In this document: piece by piece, positions 40,301-48,735 of the stretch | How positions within the stretch are numbered: the stretch's first letter is position 1 | Layout of the letters: each line of letters begins with the position of its first letter | From: Microbacter sp. GSS18 | Lineage (GTDB): Bacteria; Actinomycetota; Actinomycetes; Actinomycetales; Microbacteriaceae | Direction of reading: 5' to 3' | Length of the DNA: 64,000 nucleotides | Assembly (NCBI GenBank): GCA_029319145.1 | Contig: CP119753.1 | Location: 3,658,001-3,722,000 of the forward strand | The notes under the pieces: model-generated | Told to the model about the DNA's origin: nothing | The model's database searches: none | What the model saw: only the letters and a program-made list of their open reading frames with translations | Program-made: the position numbers and the translations under genes

Positions 40301-40369
40301 ATATCGATGGATGTCGATATAACAGTGTGCGGAGTGCATCGATTCCTGTCAATATCGATTATCATCGAT
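40301..40369. promoter_or_regulatory. Divergent arsO-arsR control region, class B operators (ATCGAT)
   Basis: ATATCGA (40301-40307) and TCGATAT (40314-40320) are perfect arms with a six-base spacer on the arsO side. Three ATCGAT copies follow at 40338-40343, 40354-40359 and 40364-40369, the last just before the arsR GTG. This sequence differs from the class A boxes of the two arsC genes, so it should be read by the separate ArsR encoded here. Confidence 0.75.
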
Positions 40370-40371
40370 GC

Positions 40372-40722
40372 GTGCTCTCCCTCGACCTGACCGACGTGAC
40401 CGAGCCCGCCGTGTGCTGCTCGCCGCTCGTGCGCGAGCCGCTGACCGCCACCGAGGCCGACGACCTCGCCCACACGATGAAGGCGCTCGCCGACCCGGCG
40501 CGCCTGCGCCTGCTGTCGATCGTGGCGGCGTCCGAGGGCGCCGAGGCGTGCGTGTGCGACCTGACCGAGCCGATCGGGCTCAGCCAGCCCACGGTGTCGC
40601 ACCACCTGAAGGTGCTCACCGAAGCAGGCTTCCTCACCCGCAGCAAGCGCGGCACGTGGGCGTACTTCCGGCTGGTCCCGGGGGCCCTCGATCGCATCGC
40701 GCAGCTGCTGGCGACCTCGTGA
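40372..40722 (+). CDS. arsR: ArsR/SmtB-family arsenic-responsive repressor
   Basis: A 116-residue ArsR with winged helix (MKALADPARLRLLSIV, IGLSQPTVSHHLKVLTEAGF). Candidate As(III) ligands are the vicinal Cys15-Cys16 at the N-terminus and Cys60/Cys62 in ACVCDL. The N-terminal pair recalls the Corynebacterium glutamicum ArsR, which binds arsenite with Cys15, Cys16 and Cys55. GTG at 40372 keeps both cysteine sites. It starts right at the end of the operator region and overlaps the aquaporin gene by four bases (GTGA). Confidence 0.92.
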   Translation: MLSLDLTDVTEPAVCCSPLVREPLTATEADDLAHTMKALADPARLRLLSIVAASEGAEACVCDLTEPIGLSQPTVSHHLKVLTEAGFLTRSKRGTWAYFRLVPGALDRIAQLLATS

Positions 40723-41402
40723 ACCCGCGCGCAGCGGTCGCCGAGTTCCTCGGCAGCGCGGGGCTCGCGGCGGTCGTCGTGGGATCGGGCATCGCCGCAC
40801 AGACGCTCTCGCCCACCGACGTCGGGCTCGCCCTGTTCGAGAACGCGTTCGCGACGGCCCTCGGGCTCGGCGTGCTCATCCTCGTCTTCGCCTCGGTGTC
40901 GGGCGCGCACTTCAACCCGGTCGTGTCCCTGGTCGACGCGGCGACGGGCGGCCGGCCGTGGCGCACGGTCGCCGTGTACATCCCTGTGCAGATCGTCGGA
41001 TGCCTCGGCGGCGCCGCCCTCGCCAACGCCATGTTCGGCGTTCCCACCGCCTTCAGCACGACCGACCGGGCCACGTGGCCGCACCTGCTCGCCGAGGTCG
41101 TGGCGACCTTCGGCCTCGTGCTCGTGATCTTCGCCCTCGTGCGCACCGGCCGGGGTCACCTGGCAGCGCCCGCCGTGGGCGCCTACATCGGGGCGGCCTA
41201 CTTCTTCACGTCGTCGACGAGCTTCGCGAACCCGGCGATCACGATCGGCCGTGCCATCAGCGACACCTTCGCCGGCATCGCGCCGGCATCCGTGCTGCCC
41301 TTCATCGGAGCGCAGCTGGTCGGCGCCGCGATCGCGTGGCTGACCGTCCGGACCCTCTACCCGGTGCGGGTGCCCGAGGCGGCGATCCCGGCCGAGGTGT
41401 GA
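40719..41402 (+). CDS. Aquaporin/MIP channel, AqpS-like (arsenite permeation)
   Basis: A 227-residue channel with six hydrophobic helices and the two pore motifs, here HFNPV (first, NPV instead of NPA) and FANPA (second). MIP channels next to arsR and arsC, such as AqpS of Sinorhizobium, let arsenite leave the cell down its gradient. GTG at 40719 overlaps the arsR stop, so both are co-translated and arsenic-induced. No ArsB or Acr3 pump is present, so this channel is the only visible exit route. Confidence 0.87.
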   Translation: MNPRAAVAEFLGSAGLAAVVVGSGIAAQTLSPTDVGLALFENAFATALGLGVLILVFASVSGAHFNPVVSLVDAATGGRPWRTVAVYIPVQIVGCLGGAALANAMFGVPTAFSTTDRATWPHLLAEVVATFGLVLVIFALVRTGRGHLAAPAVGAYIGAAYFFTSSTSFANPAITIGRAISDTFAGIAPASVLPFIGAQLVGAAIAWLTVRTLYPVRVPEAAIPAEV

Positions 41403-41424
41403 CCGACCGCCGCGGCATGTGCGG

Positions 41425-41778
41425 TCACACCGGACCTGCGGCGACCTCGCTCGCGAGCTGATTCAGGCGCCGCTGCCGCATCGCGAGGAACAGCGGGAAC
41501 GTGAAGGCGAACGCCGTGAGGCCCGAGCCGACGACGTACAGCCAGCCGAAGCGCATGCCGAGCCGGCGCGCTTCGACGATGAGGAACACGCTTCCGGCCG
41601 CGGCGACGACGAGCAGATCCACCGTGATCGACGACACCGCCGGTCCGCTCGTGACGAGGTCGCCGACGAAGTCGCGCAGCTGGACGATCGCGAGGGCGTT
41701 GAACCACCACGTCCCGACGAGGCCGCCGACGGACAGGACGAGGTAGACGATCGCGAGCGGGCTCCAGTGGCGTGACAT
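41425..41778 (-). CDS. DUF2834 family membrane protein
   Basis: A 117-residue protein with three hydrophobic helices (about 6-24, 47-66, 75-95) and the family-typical start LAIVYLVLSVGGLVGTWWFN. Function unknown. ATG at 41778 is chosen because the protein then begins just before the first helix; longer in-frame starts have no family support. It converges on the arsenic island. Confidence 0.75.
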   Translation of the reverse strand: MSRHWSPLAIVYLVLSVGGLVGTWWFNALAIVQLRDFVGDLVTSGPAVSSITVDLLVVAAAGSVFLIVEARRLGMRFGWLYVVGSGLTAFAFTFPLFLAMRQRRLNQLASEVAAGPV

Positions 41779-41827
41779 GCCTCGATCATCCCGGAAGATC
41801 GGAGGGCGCCGACACCCGCAACCCGGC

Positions 41828-41857
41828 CGCGGACGCGATACCCGCGGACGCGATACC
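41828..41857. repeat. 15-bp perfect tandem duplication
   Basis: CGCGGACGCGATACC occurs twice in a row (41828-41842 and 41843-41857), ten bases upstream of the next start codon. Each copy contains GATACC, a -10-like element, so the duplication may affect promoter strength. Confidence 0.6.
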
Positions 41858-41866
41858 CTCGGGCGC

Positions 41867-42622
41867 ATGCTCGGTGACGTCGACGACATCCGCACCTCGA
41901 TGGTGGCGCGCGCCGGCGCGGCGTTCGCGGCCGAGATCGATCGGCATCCTGCGGATGCCGCGATCCCGTGGCCCCTGTGGCCGAACGTGGCGACGCTCAT
42001 CGACCACCTCGGCCGCAACCACCTGTGGGCGGCGGGCATCGTCCGGTCGGGTGGCCCCGTCGACCGGAAGACCTTGCCGCGCGCGTCGGCCGAGGACCCG
42101 CGCGGGTGGTACGAGGGGTGCCGCGCCGAGCTGCTCGAGACCCTCGCCGAGACGCCGATGGACCGGCCCTGCTGGGTCGTCGGCGGACGCGACGGCGGCA
42201 CCGCGGCGTTCTGGGCTCGGCGCATGGTCTACGAGACCACGAAGCACCTGATCGACATCCGCGCCTCGGGCGGCGGGGAGTGGACGGCCGCGCCCGAACT
42301 GTCTCCGGTGGACTACGCCGACGGGATCGACGAGCTCTTCGCGGAGTTCCTTCCGCGCTCGCGCGCGTCGCTCGAGCCGCTGCCGGGAACGCTCGTCCTC
42401 GCCGCGTCGGACATCGACCGGGCGTGGTCGATCTCACCGGACTGGGCCGTCGCAGGAACGCCCGCGACGGATGCCGCGGCCCGCGTCACCGCGACCGCCG
42501 GCGATCTCGCCCTCTTCGCGTGGGAGCGCGCGACGCCGTGGACCGCGCCCGCGCGATTCGCCGTCGACGGACCGGACCCGGCGGTCGTGCGGGCCTTCGG
42601 CGCGGCTCCCGTCCACCCCTGA
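41867..42622 (+). CDS. Maleylpyruvate isomerase / mycothiol-dependent (DinB-like) family protein
   Basis: A 251-residue protein of the TIGR03083 type: an N-terminal DinB-like helical bundle (WPLWPNVATLIDHLGRNHLWAAGIVR and YETTKHLIDIRA, which hold the metal histidines) and a C-terminal beta domain with the TATAGDLALFAWER motif. Relatives are mycothiol-dependent isomerases or detoxification enzymes in actinobacteria. The exact reaction is unknown. ATG at 41867. Confidence 0.8.
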   Translation: MLGDVDDIRTSMVARAGAAFAAEIDRHPADAAIPWPLWPNVATLIDHLGRNHLWAAGIVRSGGPVDRKTLPRASAEDPRGWYEGCRAELLETLAETPMDRPCWVVGGRDGGTAAFWARRMVYETTKHLIDIRASGGGEWTAAPELSPVDYADGIDELFAEFLPRSRASLEPLPGTLVLAASDIDRAWSISPDWAVAGTPATDAAARVTATAGDLALFAWERATPWTAPARFAVDGPDPAVVRAFGAAPVHP

Positions 42623-42740
42623 CCGGGGCGGATGGGGAAGTGGTGGGAGAGTGGTCGGTCGGGCAGCCGCACGGCCCACGAGCGGGCGACGCGGTCATAC
42701 GATGGCAGGACCGACACGAGCTCGCGAAGGGAGGCCCGCC

Positions 42741-43232
42741 ATGGTTCAGGTGCGCGTGGCCGGAGTGGCGCTCGATTCGAGCGGCCAGCACGTGATCCTG
42801 CTCAAGCCCATCACCGAGCTCCCCGGAGCGGGGAGCATCCTGCCGATCTGGATCGGCGCGCAGGAGGCCACGTCGATCCTCGTCGCCGTCGAGAACGCCG
42901 CCACGCCGCGGCCCCTCGCACACGACCTCATGCGATCCATGCTCGAGACCCTGGGCGCCGAGGTGACGCGCGTCGAGGTCGCGCGCATCGAAGACGGCAC
43001 GTTCTACGCCGACGTCACCCTGACCGTCGGTGAAGCCGTCTACACGATCGACGCACGGCCGTCGGATGCTGTGGCCCTCGCGTCGCGCACGGGGTCCCCG
43101 ATCTTCGTCGCCGACGCCGTGCTCGAAGAGGCGGGGACGCCCGACATGCTCTCGGACGAGGACGAAGAGGAGCGTGTGGAGGAGTTCAAGGACTTCATCG
43201 AGCACGTCGACCCCGAGGACTTCCGCGGCTGA
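42741..43232 (+). CDS. Bifunctional nuclease (DUF151) family protein
   Basis: A 163-residue protein with the DUF151 core: LLKPITELPGAGSILPIWIGAQEATSI, RPLAHDLMRSMLETLGAEV and YTIDARPSDAVALASRTGSPIFV. Plant and bacterial members were reported to have RNase/DNase activity; in Mycobacterium and relatives it sits near MerR-type genes. The acidic C-terminus (DEDEEERVEEF) is usual. ATG at 42741 follows GAAGGGAGG. Confidence 0.9.
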   Translation: MVQVRVAGVALDSSGQHVILLKPITELPGAGSILPIWIGAQEATSILVAVENAATPRPLAHDLMRSMLETLGAEVTRVEVARIEDGTFYADVTLTVGEAVYTIDARPSDAVALASRTGSPIFVADAVLEEAGTPDMLSDEDEEERVEEFKDFIEHVDPEDFRG

Positions 43233-43285
43233 GCCGCGCCGCCGGTCGCGGGCGCGCCGCGGCATCCCGATTCGAAGGAGTGCCG

Positions 43286-44314
43286 ATGAGAGCGGCGTAC
43301 ATGTTCGGCGCCGGTGACGTACGGGTCATCGACGCCCCCGAGCCGCAGATCCAGCTGCCGACCGACGCGCTCGTGCGGGTGACGGCCGCGTGCGTGTGCG
43401 GCAGCGACCTGCATCCGTACCGCAAGATGAAGCCGCATCCCGACGGCGTCCCGAAGGGCCACGAGTTCGTCGGGGTGGTCGAGGAGGTCGGTGACGACGT
43501 CGATACGATTCGGCGCGGCGACCACGTGATCGCACCGTTCGTCTGGTCGGACGGCACGTGCGAGTTCTGCCGCGAAGGCCTGCAGACCTCATGCCTCCAC
43601 GGCGGGTTCTACGATGCCGCGACCGGCGGCGCGCAGGGGGAGTTCGTGCGCGTGCCGTTCGCGGACGGGACCCTCGTGAGCGTGCCGGGCGGCATCGACC
43701 CCGCCCTCACGCCGTCGCTGCTGACGCTGTCGGACGTGTACGGCACGGGCTATCACGCCGCACACACCGCGCATGTCGGCCGCGGTCAGACCGTCGCCGT
43801 CATCGGCGACGGCGCGGTGGGGCTGCTGGCGGTGCTCTCGGCGTCGCAGCTGGGGGCGGAGCGCATCATCCTGATGGGTCGCCACGCGACGCGCACCGAC
43901 CTCGGCGTCGCGTTCGGAGCCACCGACGTCGTGCCCGAGCGCGGCGAGGAGGGCATCGAGCGCGTCAAGGAGCTCACCGGCGGCGGCGTGCACGCCGTGC
44001 TCGAAGCGGTGGGCTACCTCGACGCCTATGAGCAGGCGCTCGGCATCGTCCGCCCGGGCGGCGTCATCAGCCGCGTCGGCGTGCCGCAGTACACCGACGG
44101 ACCGGTCGGCCGCGCGCAGTTCTCGCGGAACGTCACGATCACCGGCGGCATCGCCCCGGTGCGCGCGTACATCGAGACGCTCCTGCCGTGGGTCCTCGAC
44201 GGCACCGTCGAGCCCGGCCGCGTGTTCGACGCCGAGGTCCCGCTCGAGGACATCGCCGACGGCTACCGGCGCATGGACCAGCGCGAGTCCCTCAAGGTGC
44301 TCGTGCGTCCCTGA
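43286..44314 (+). CDS. Zinc-type alcohol dehydrogenase (MDR superfamily)
   Basis: A 342-residue medium-chain dehydrogenase. Catalytic zinc ligands are Cys38 (VCGSD), His59 and Glu60 (GHEFVG). The structural zinc loop reads CEFCREGLQTSC (Cys92, Cys95, Cys103), with Gly98 where a fourth cysteine is usual. The Rossmann motif is VIGDGAVGLLAVL. The substrate is an unknown alcohol or aldehyde. ATG at 43286 follows GAAGGAG. Confidence 0.9.
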   Translation: MRAAYMFGAGDVRVIDAPEPQIQLPTDALVRVTAACVCGSDLHPYRKMKPHPDGVPKGHEFVGVVEEVGDDVDTIRRGDHVIAPFVWSDGTCEFCREGLQTSCLHGGFYDAATGGAQGEFVRVPFADGTLVSVPGGIDPALTPSLLTLSDVYGTGYHAAHTAHVGRGQTVAVIGDGAVGLLAVLSASQLGAERIILMGRHATRTDLGVAFGATDVVPERGEEGIERVKELTGGGVHAVLEAVGYLDAYEQALGIVRPGGVISRVGVPQYTDGPVGRAQFSRNVTITGGIAPVRAYIETLLPWVLDGTVEPGRVFDAEVPLEDIADGYRRMDQRESLKVLVRP

Positions 44315-44321
44315 CGCGTGG

Positions 44322-44951
44322 TCATCGGCCGCCGCGTCGCGCCCGCAGTCCGCGGCGACGACGCGGAGCGGGCTGCTCGTGCTCGGCCGCCGCTCGTCGA
44401 GCCGCTTCGCGGCGCTCGCGCCACGCGACGATCTCGTCGTCGACCTCGCGCAGAGGCGTGACCACCGGCGGCCCGCCCAGCAGCTGCATGCGGGCCAGGC
44501 GCACGCGGGCATTGAAGTCCTCGAGCGCATCGCGCACGTCGTCCTCGGTCGACAGTTCGTCGAGTCGCTCCTCGAGCCGCGCGTCCTCGACGCGCAGCGT
44601 CAGCGCGGGCGGGCCGAGCCCGGTGAGCTGCTCGGACTCGATCTTGCGGCGGATCCACCAGTCCGGGTCGTGGTGGTCGCCCAGATGCGGGATCGGCTTG
44701 CCCGACCCGGGCAGGTCGTCGAACTCGCCGCGGCGCATCGCCTGCTGGATCGCGACCTCGACGTACGCGGCGCGATCGGTCGCCGTCGGCTGACGCGTCG
44801 GGTCCGGCTGCGCGGCGGGCGCGGTGCCGGTCGCGTCGGCATCCGCGTCGCCCTCGAGCTGGGAGCCGACCGACGCGGCGGTGTCCTCCGCCTCGGACTC
44901 GAGCTGCTCGATGCGGTAGCGTGCGGCCGCGACGCGCGGATCCTCGGGCAT
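44322..44951 (-). CDS. DUF1992 (DnaJ-homologue subfamily C28-like) protein
   Basis: A 209-residue soluble protein with the DUF1992 core VEVAIQQAMRRGEFDDLPGSGKPIPHLGDHHDPDWWIRRKI followed by a long charged helix and an Arg-rich tail. Function unknown; this domain is named after human DNAJC28 but has no J domain here. It starts six bases after the epimerase stop, so the two genes are likely co-transcribed. Confidence 0.85.
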   Translation of the reverse strand: MPEDPRVAAARYRIEQLESEAEDTAASVGSQLEGDADADATGTAPAAQPDPTRQPTATDRAAYVEVAIQQAMRRGEFDDLPGSGKPIPHLGDHHDPDWWIRRKIESEQLTGLGPPALTLRVEDARLEERLDELSTEDDVRDALEDFNARVRLARMQLLGGPPVVTPLREVDDEIVAWRERREAARRAAAEHEQPAPRRRRGLRARRGGR

Positions 44952-44956
44952 CCCGC

Positions 44957-45802
44957 CTACTCCACGTGGTCGCGCCAGGAGTGCTGCGGGGCGTACCCGA
45001 GAACGCGGCGGGCCTTGTCGATGCCCAGGAGCGTCTCGTGGTCCGACACCTCGCGCGTGACCGGGGTGTCGGGGAAGACCTCGGCGATGAGCTCGGCGTT
45101 GGGGCGAGACATGACGGTGTCGGCGGCGGCGATGATGTACGGCTCGAAGCCCAGCGGCGCACCCTCGAGCGCCTTCTCGATCACCTGGGCGCCGTCGCGT
45201 GCGTCGATGTAGCCCCACAGGTTCCACTTGCGCGCCCGGGCATCGGCGTCGAACGTCGGGAACTCCGCATAGTCCTCGGGAACCATGACGTTCGAGAACC
45301 GCAGCCCCGTGATCGACAGGTCGGGGTGCCAGCGCACCAGCTCGCGGGCCAGCTGCTCCTCGAGGGTCTTCACGATCGAGTACACCGACTCGGGCCGGGG
45401 CGCATACTCCTCGTCGACCGGGATGTAGGGCGGCGGGACGTCGAACGGCAGGCCGAGGACGGTCTCGCTCGACGCGTACACGATGCGACGGATGCCGAGG
45501 CGCACGGACGCCCAGAACACGTTGAACGTCGCCGCCATGTTGTTGTGGAAGGTGGCGACGTCGGTGCGCAGACCCGGCGCGGGGATCGCCGCGAGGTGCA
45601 CGACGGCGTCGAACGGGTCACTGCGGTCGACGCCGCCGAGAGCGTCGGCGACCTGGCCGTAGTCGGTCAGGTCGATCTGCACGAAACCGGGTGCCCGCGC
45701 TCCGACGACATCGAACGCGACGACGTCATGCCCGTTCGCGCGCAGTTCGCGGAGCACGACGGCTCCGAGTTTTCCCGTGGATCCCGTCAGTGCGATGCGC
45801 AT
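44957..45802 (-). CDS. NAD-dependent epimerase/dehydratase
   Basis: A 281-residue extended-SDR protein. The NAD motif is TGSTGKLG (6-13); the catalytic pair is in YSIVK, with YASSE as the serine element. Substrate is probably a nucleotide sugar or sugar acid (uronate dehydrogenases look similar), but this cannot be decided. ATG at 45802 gives MRIALTGSTG. The first gene of a pair with the DUF1992 protein. Confidence 0.87.
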   Translation of the reverse strand: MRIALTGSTGKLGAVVLRELRANGHDVVAFDVVGARAPGFVQIDLTDYGQVADALGGVDRSDPFDAVVHLAAIPAPGLRTDVATFHNNMAATFNVFWASVRLGIRRIVYASSETVLGLPFDVPPPYIPVDEEYAPRPESVYSIVKTLEEQLARELVRWHPDLSITGLRFSNVMVPEDYAEFPTFDADARARKWNLWGYIDARDGAQVIEKALEGAPLGFEPYIIAAADTVMSRPNAELIAEVFPDTPVTREVSDHETLLGIDKARRVLGYAPQHSWRDHVE

Positions 45803-45862
45803 GCTTCCAGCCTGCCACGCCGCGGCCGGCCCGTCGCGCAGCACCGCGTCCGCGGGGCCGGC

Positions 45863-47119
45863 TCAGGCCGCGACGGGGCGACGCACGAGCGCCCCGTGCG
45901 CGATCGCCGCGGCCAGCACGACGCCGGCGGCGATCATCGGCGCGAACATCGCGGTCGCGGTCCCCGCCTCCTCGGCGACGAGGCCCACGAGCGCGGTGGC
46001 CGCCGCCTGTCCGACGACGACGGCGGACCCGAGCATCGTCATCACCGTCGCCGAGCGCCCCCGCGGGCTCGCATCGGCGGCGAGGCTGTACTGCGTCACG
46101 AGCGTGGGGCCGATGCCCATGCCGACCACGAGAAGGCACGCGGCCATGCCGGCGACGTCGGTGGCGAGCGGCGTCGCGGCGGCGCCGGCGACCAGAACCG
46201 CACCGAACACGAGCCAGCGCGCCGAGAGGGTGAAGCGCGTGGGCAGCGCGGCGACGCTCAGGGCGAGCGCCGCGGAGCCGATGCCCATCGCCCCGTACAC
46301 GACGCCGGCCTGCTCGGCCGCGCCGCGGTCGGCCATGAACGCCGTCAGCGACGTCAGCATCGACCCGAAGAACAGGCCCATGCCGAGCGCGCCGACCACC
46401 GGCAGGAGCACGCGGGGGCTCAGCAGCTCGAGCGCCGGCGCCTGGTCGGGCGCGGCGGCATCCGCGGTCGCTCGAGCAGCGCCGTCGGCGGAGGGCCGCG
46501 CCGTGGGATGCAGCGCGAACGCGGTGACGAAGACCAGGGCGAGCAGCGCCGCTCCGATGACAGGTGCGGCCGGCCCGCGGCTGGTGGCCAGCAGGCCGAC
46601 GACGACGGGACCGAAGACGAACACGACCTCGTCGGCGGCGGACTCGTACGCCATCGTTCCGCTGAGCACCTTGGGGCGGCGTTCGCGTGAGAAGGTGCGT
46701 CCGATGATCGACACGAGGCGGCTGCGCGAGAGCGGCGCGACCTGCGGCATCGTCGCGCCGATCGCGAAGGCGATCGCGAGGAGGACCGCGTCGCGCACCG
46801 GCGCGAAGGCGAGCCATGCGATCGCGAGCAGCAGCAGGCTGTTGGCGATGCCGGCGATCAGCAGCACGCGCCGCTGTCCGAAGCGATCGCTCGCGGCGCC
46901 CAGCAGGGGGCCGAAGACGGCGGTGCCCAGGCCCGTCATCGCCGAGGTCATGCCGGCCACGGCGAGCGAGCCGCGGGCCGAGACGACCAGCGTGAGCAGG
47001 CCGACGACCATCATGGCGAACGGAAGACGCGCGATGAGCGCGACGGGGAAGTACGAGAAGCCGGTCGCGCGGACGAGGCTCGCGGGACGCTGGGCGAGAG
47101 AAGAGGTGGTGCTGTGCAT
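45863..47119 (-). CDS. MFS transporter
   Basis: A 418-residue membrane protein with about 12 hydrophobic helices. GAASDRFGQRRVLL after helix 2 is the MFS motif A. A charged loop of about 30 residues divides the two halves. Its family resembles arabinose-efflux-like (AraJ-type) exporters; the substrate is unknown. ATG at 47119. Separated by 60 bases from the epimerase gene. Confidence 0.88.
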   Translation of the reverse strand: MHSTTSSLAQRPASLVRATGFSYFPVALIARLPFAMMVVGLLTLVVSARGSLAVAGMTSAMTGLGTAVFGPLLGAASDRFGQRRVLLIAGIANSLLLLAIAWLAFAPVRDAVLLAIAFAIGATMPQVAPLSRSRLVSIIGRTFSRERRPKVLSGTMAYESAADEVVFVFGPVVVGLLATSRGPAAPVIGAALLALVFVTAFALHPTARPSADGAARATADAAAPDQAPALELLSPRVLLPVVGALGMGLFFGSMLTSLTAFMADRGAAEQAGVVYGAMGIGSAALALSVAALPTRFTLSARWLVFGAVLVAGAAATPLATDVAGMAACLLVVGMGIGPTLVTQYSLAADASPRGRSATVMTMLGSAVVVGQAAATALVGLVAEEAGTATAMFAPMIAAGVVLAAAIAHGALVRRPVAA

Positions 47120-47259
47120 GCTGTGGTTCTGGAATCGGGACGGGCGTGCCGTGCCGCCTTGTCGCCGAACGCGCCAGGTGATGCACAGAGATCGGCGACG
47201 AGCCTAGCGGATGCACATCAGCGTCGCCTGAGAGCGGATGCCGGGCTCCGCTCGCCGGA

Positions 47260-48249
47260 TCAGTCGGAGTTCGCCGCGACGAAGCCGAGCGCGGCGGCCG
47301 TGATCTCGTACCGGGCGTGGGCGTCGGAGATGGTGGGCGTGCCGTCGCCGGACTGCGGGCCGTAGTCGCCGAACTGCGCGTGCGATGCGCCCTCGACGAC
47401 GGTGAAGGTCGCGTCCGCCGGAAGATCCGCTCGCGACGCCTCGATGTCGGCGGGCGTCGACAGCCCGTCCTCGGTGCCCGAGATCGAGATCACCGGGATC
47501 GTCAGCTCCGTGCTGAGGTCGCCGGCCGGGTAGGACGCGAAGAACATGAGTCCCGCGGCGGGGGCAGCTGCGCCCGCGTCGTCGGCGGCCTCGATGGCCG
47601 CGACGGTGCCGCCGAGGGAATGCCCGCCGACGATCCAGGCGTCGATCTCGGGGTTGGACTCACGCGCGGCGTCGAAGGCGCCCAGGGCGAGGAAGGCGAT
47701 CCCGAGCGGCTGCTTGGCGATCACCACGGTGTGGCCGTCCTCGACGAGGGGGCGCAGCACGGCGGCGTACGCGCGCGGATCCACCAGGGCTCCGGGCTGG
47801 AAGAACACTCCGGTCGTCCCCGCGCCGGCGGTCGGCGCGAGCACGATGTCGGTGGCGGACGCGGTCACCGTGACCTCGGCATCCGACATCATCGCCGCGA
47901 GCGCGGGCTCGACGGCGGAGTACGGGCGAAGCCACGCGGTGAGGGCGACCCACGCCGAACCCCCGACGACCAGCGCCACCCGGCCGATGACCCGCCAGCG
48001 ACCGGGACGCGCCGGACGCACGAAGCTGACGGTGAGCGTCGCGATCGCGCCGACGGCCGTGACCGCCAGCAGGACGAGGTAGGCCGGGTGGCCGTAGACG
48101 ACGGCGCCCCACGACGTGATCAGCGCCCACGCGACCACACCGACGGCGACCACCGCCACGAGGCGCGCGATCCACGCGAGCGGGCGCGCGGCGGGCCTCA
48201 CCTTCAGGCGATCGGATGTCGGCTGCGGGGCGGGTTCGGGCGAGGTCAT
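47260..48249 (-). CDS. Membrane-anchored alpha/beta-hydrolase
   Basis: A 329-residue protein with three N-terminal hydrophobic helices (about 26-47, 55-76, 89-107) and an external alpha/beta-hydrolase domain (GVFFQPGALVDPRAYA, nucleophile Ser211 in GGHSLGG, acid in GTEDGLSTP, His in EGASHAQFGDYG). It resembles the family annotated as alpha/beta hydrolase with a dienelactone-hydrolase-like fold and an oxyanion Pro-Gly. ATG at 48249 is preceded by GGAAG. Substrate unknown. Confidence 0.85.
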   Translation of the reverse strand: MTSPEPAPQPTSDRLKVRPAARPLAWIARLVAVVAVGVVAWALITSWGAVVYGHPAYLVLLAVTAVGAIATLTVSFVRPARPGRWRVIGRVALVVGGSAWVALTAWLRPYSAVEPALAAMMSDAEVTVTASATDIVLAPTAGAGTTGVFFQPGALVDPRAYAAVLRPLVEDGHTVVIAKQPLGIAFLALGAFDAARESNPEIDAWIVGGHSLGGTVAAIEAADDAGAAAPAAGLMFFASYPAGDLSTELTIPVISISGTEDGLSTPADIEASRADLPADATFTVVEGASHAQFGDYGPQSGDGTPTISDAHARYEITAAALGFVAANSD

Positions 48250-48391
48250 CGGCTTCCTTGCGACGGGGATGTGGTGCCCTGCCATTCTGCCTGCCGATCG
48301 CGGGGTGCGCTCGCGTGCACCCGTGCCACGGAACCGCCGAGCACCCGTCGGCCCGGGATCCATGACGGCGGACGTCCGTCGCCGGACCCGA

Positions 48392-48709
48392 TCAGCGCAC
48401 GGCGGCGAGGGCTTCGCGACCGCCCACGAGATACGAGCGCCAGCGGGCGTCGGTCTCGGCGCGCACGGCCGCGATTCCGCCCCAGTCCTCGGGTGCGGGC
48501 AGGGCGGCCCCCGAGCGGAGCTCGCGGGCCGCGTCGCCGAGCGCGGTCACCGCGCCTTCGAAGTACTTCGCGGCGTTGACCCTCTCGTGGCTGAGCGTGC
48601 ACAGCGACTGGTCCCCGGCGGCCGACTGCAGGGACTCCAGCGCCGTGCGCTGGGCGTCCAGGACGCGGGCGAGGATCGCGTCGTCGGTGGGGGTCGCGGT
48701 CAGGGGCAT
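48392..48709 (-). CDS. Small helical protein of unknown function under a CsoR-like operator
   Basis: A 105-residue, mostly helical soluble protein with a single cysteine (QSLCTLSHERVNAAKYFEGAV). No family is recognised. ATG at 48709 is preferred: on the minus strand TTGACC (48741-48746) and TATGGT (48717-48722), 18 bases apart, form a promoter whose start site would fall at or next to this ATG, so the mRNA may be leaderless. The promoter spacer holds a G/C-tract palindrome like those bound by CsoR-family metal sensors. The protein itself is not a CsoR. Confidence 0.6.
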   Translation of the reverse strand: MPLTATPTDDAILARVLDAQRTALESLQSAAGDQSLCTLSHERVNAAKYFEGAVTALGDAARELRSGAALPAPEDWGGIAAVRAETDARWRSYLVGGREALAAVR

Positions 48710-48719
48710 GGACCCCACC

Positions 48720-48735
48720 ATACCCCTGGGGGTAT
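48720..48735 (-). promoter_or_regulatory. CsoR-like G/C-tract palindrome in promoter spacer
   Basis: ATACCCC (48720-48726) and GGGGTAT (48729-48735) are perfect seven-base arms. The box lies between the -35 and -10 elements described for the small helical gene, the usual position for a repressor of the CsoR/RcnR/FrmR family. Confidence 0.55.

Noticed and set aside
37027..41402. ArsB or Acr3 arsenite pump
   Set aside because: None of the genes in the island encodes a 10-12 helix pump. The only membrane protein is the aquaporin with NPV and NPA motifs.
48392..48709. Small helical protein as a CsoR-family regulator
   Set aside because: The CsoR-like operator suggested this, but the protein lacks the family's RLRRIEGQ-type helix and its Cys-His-Cys ligands.
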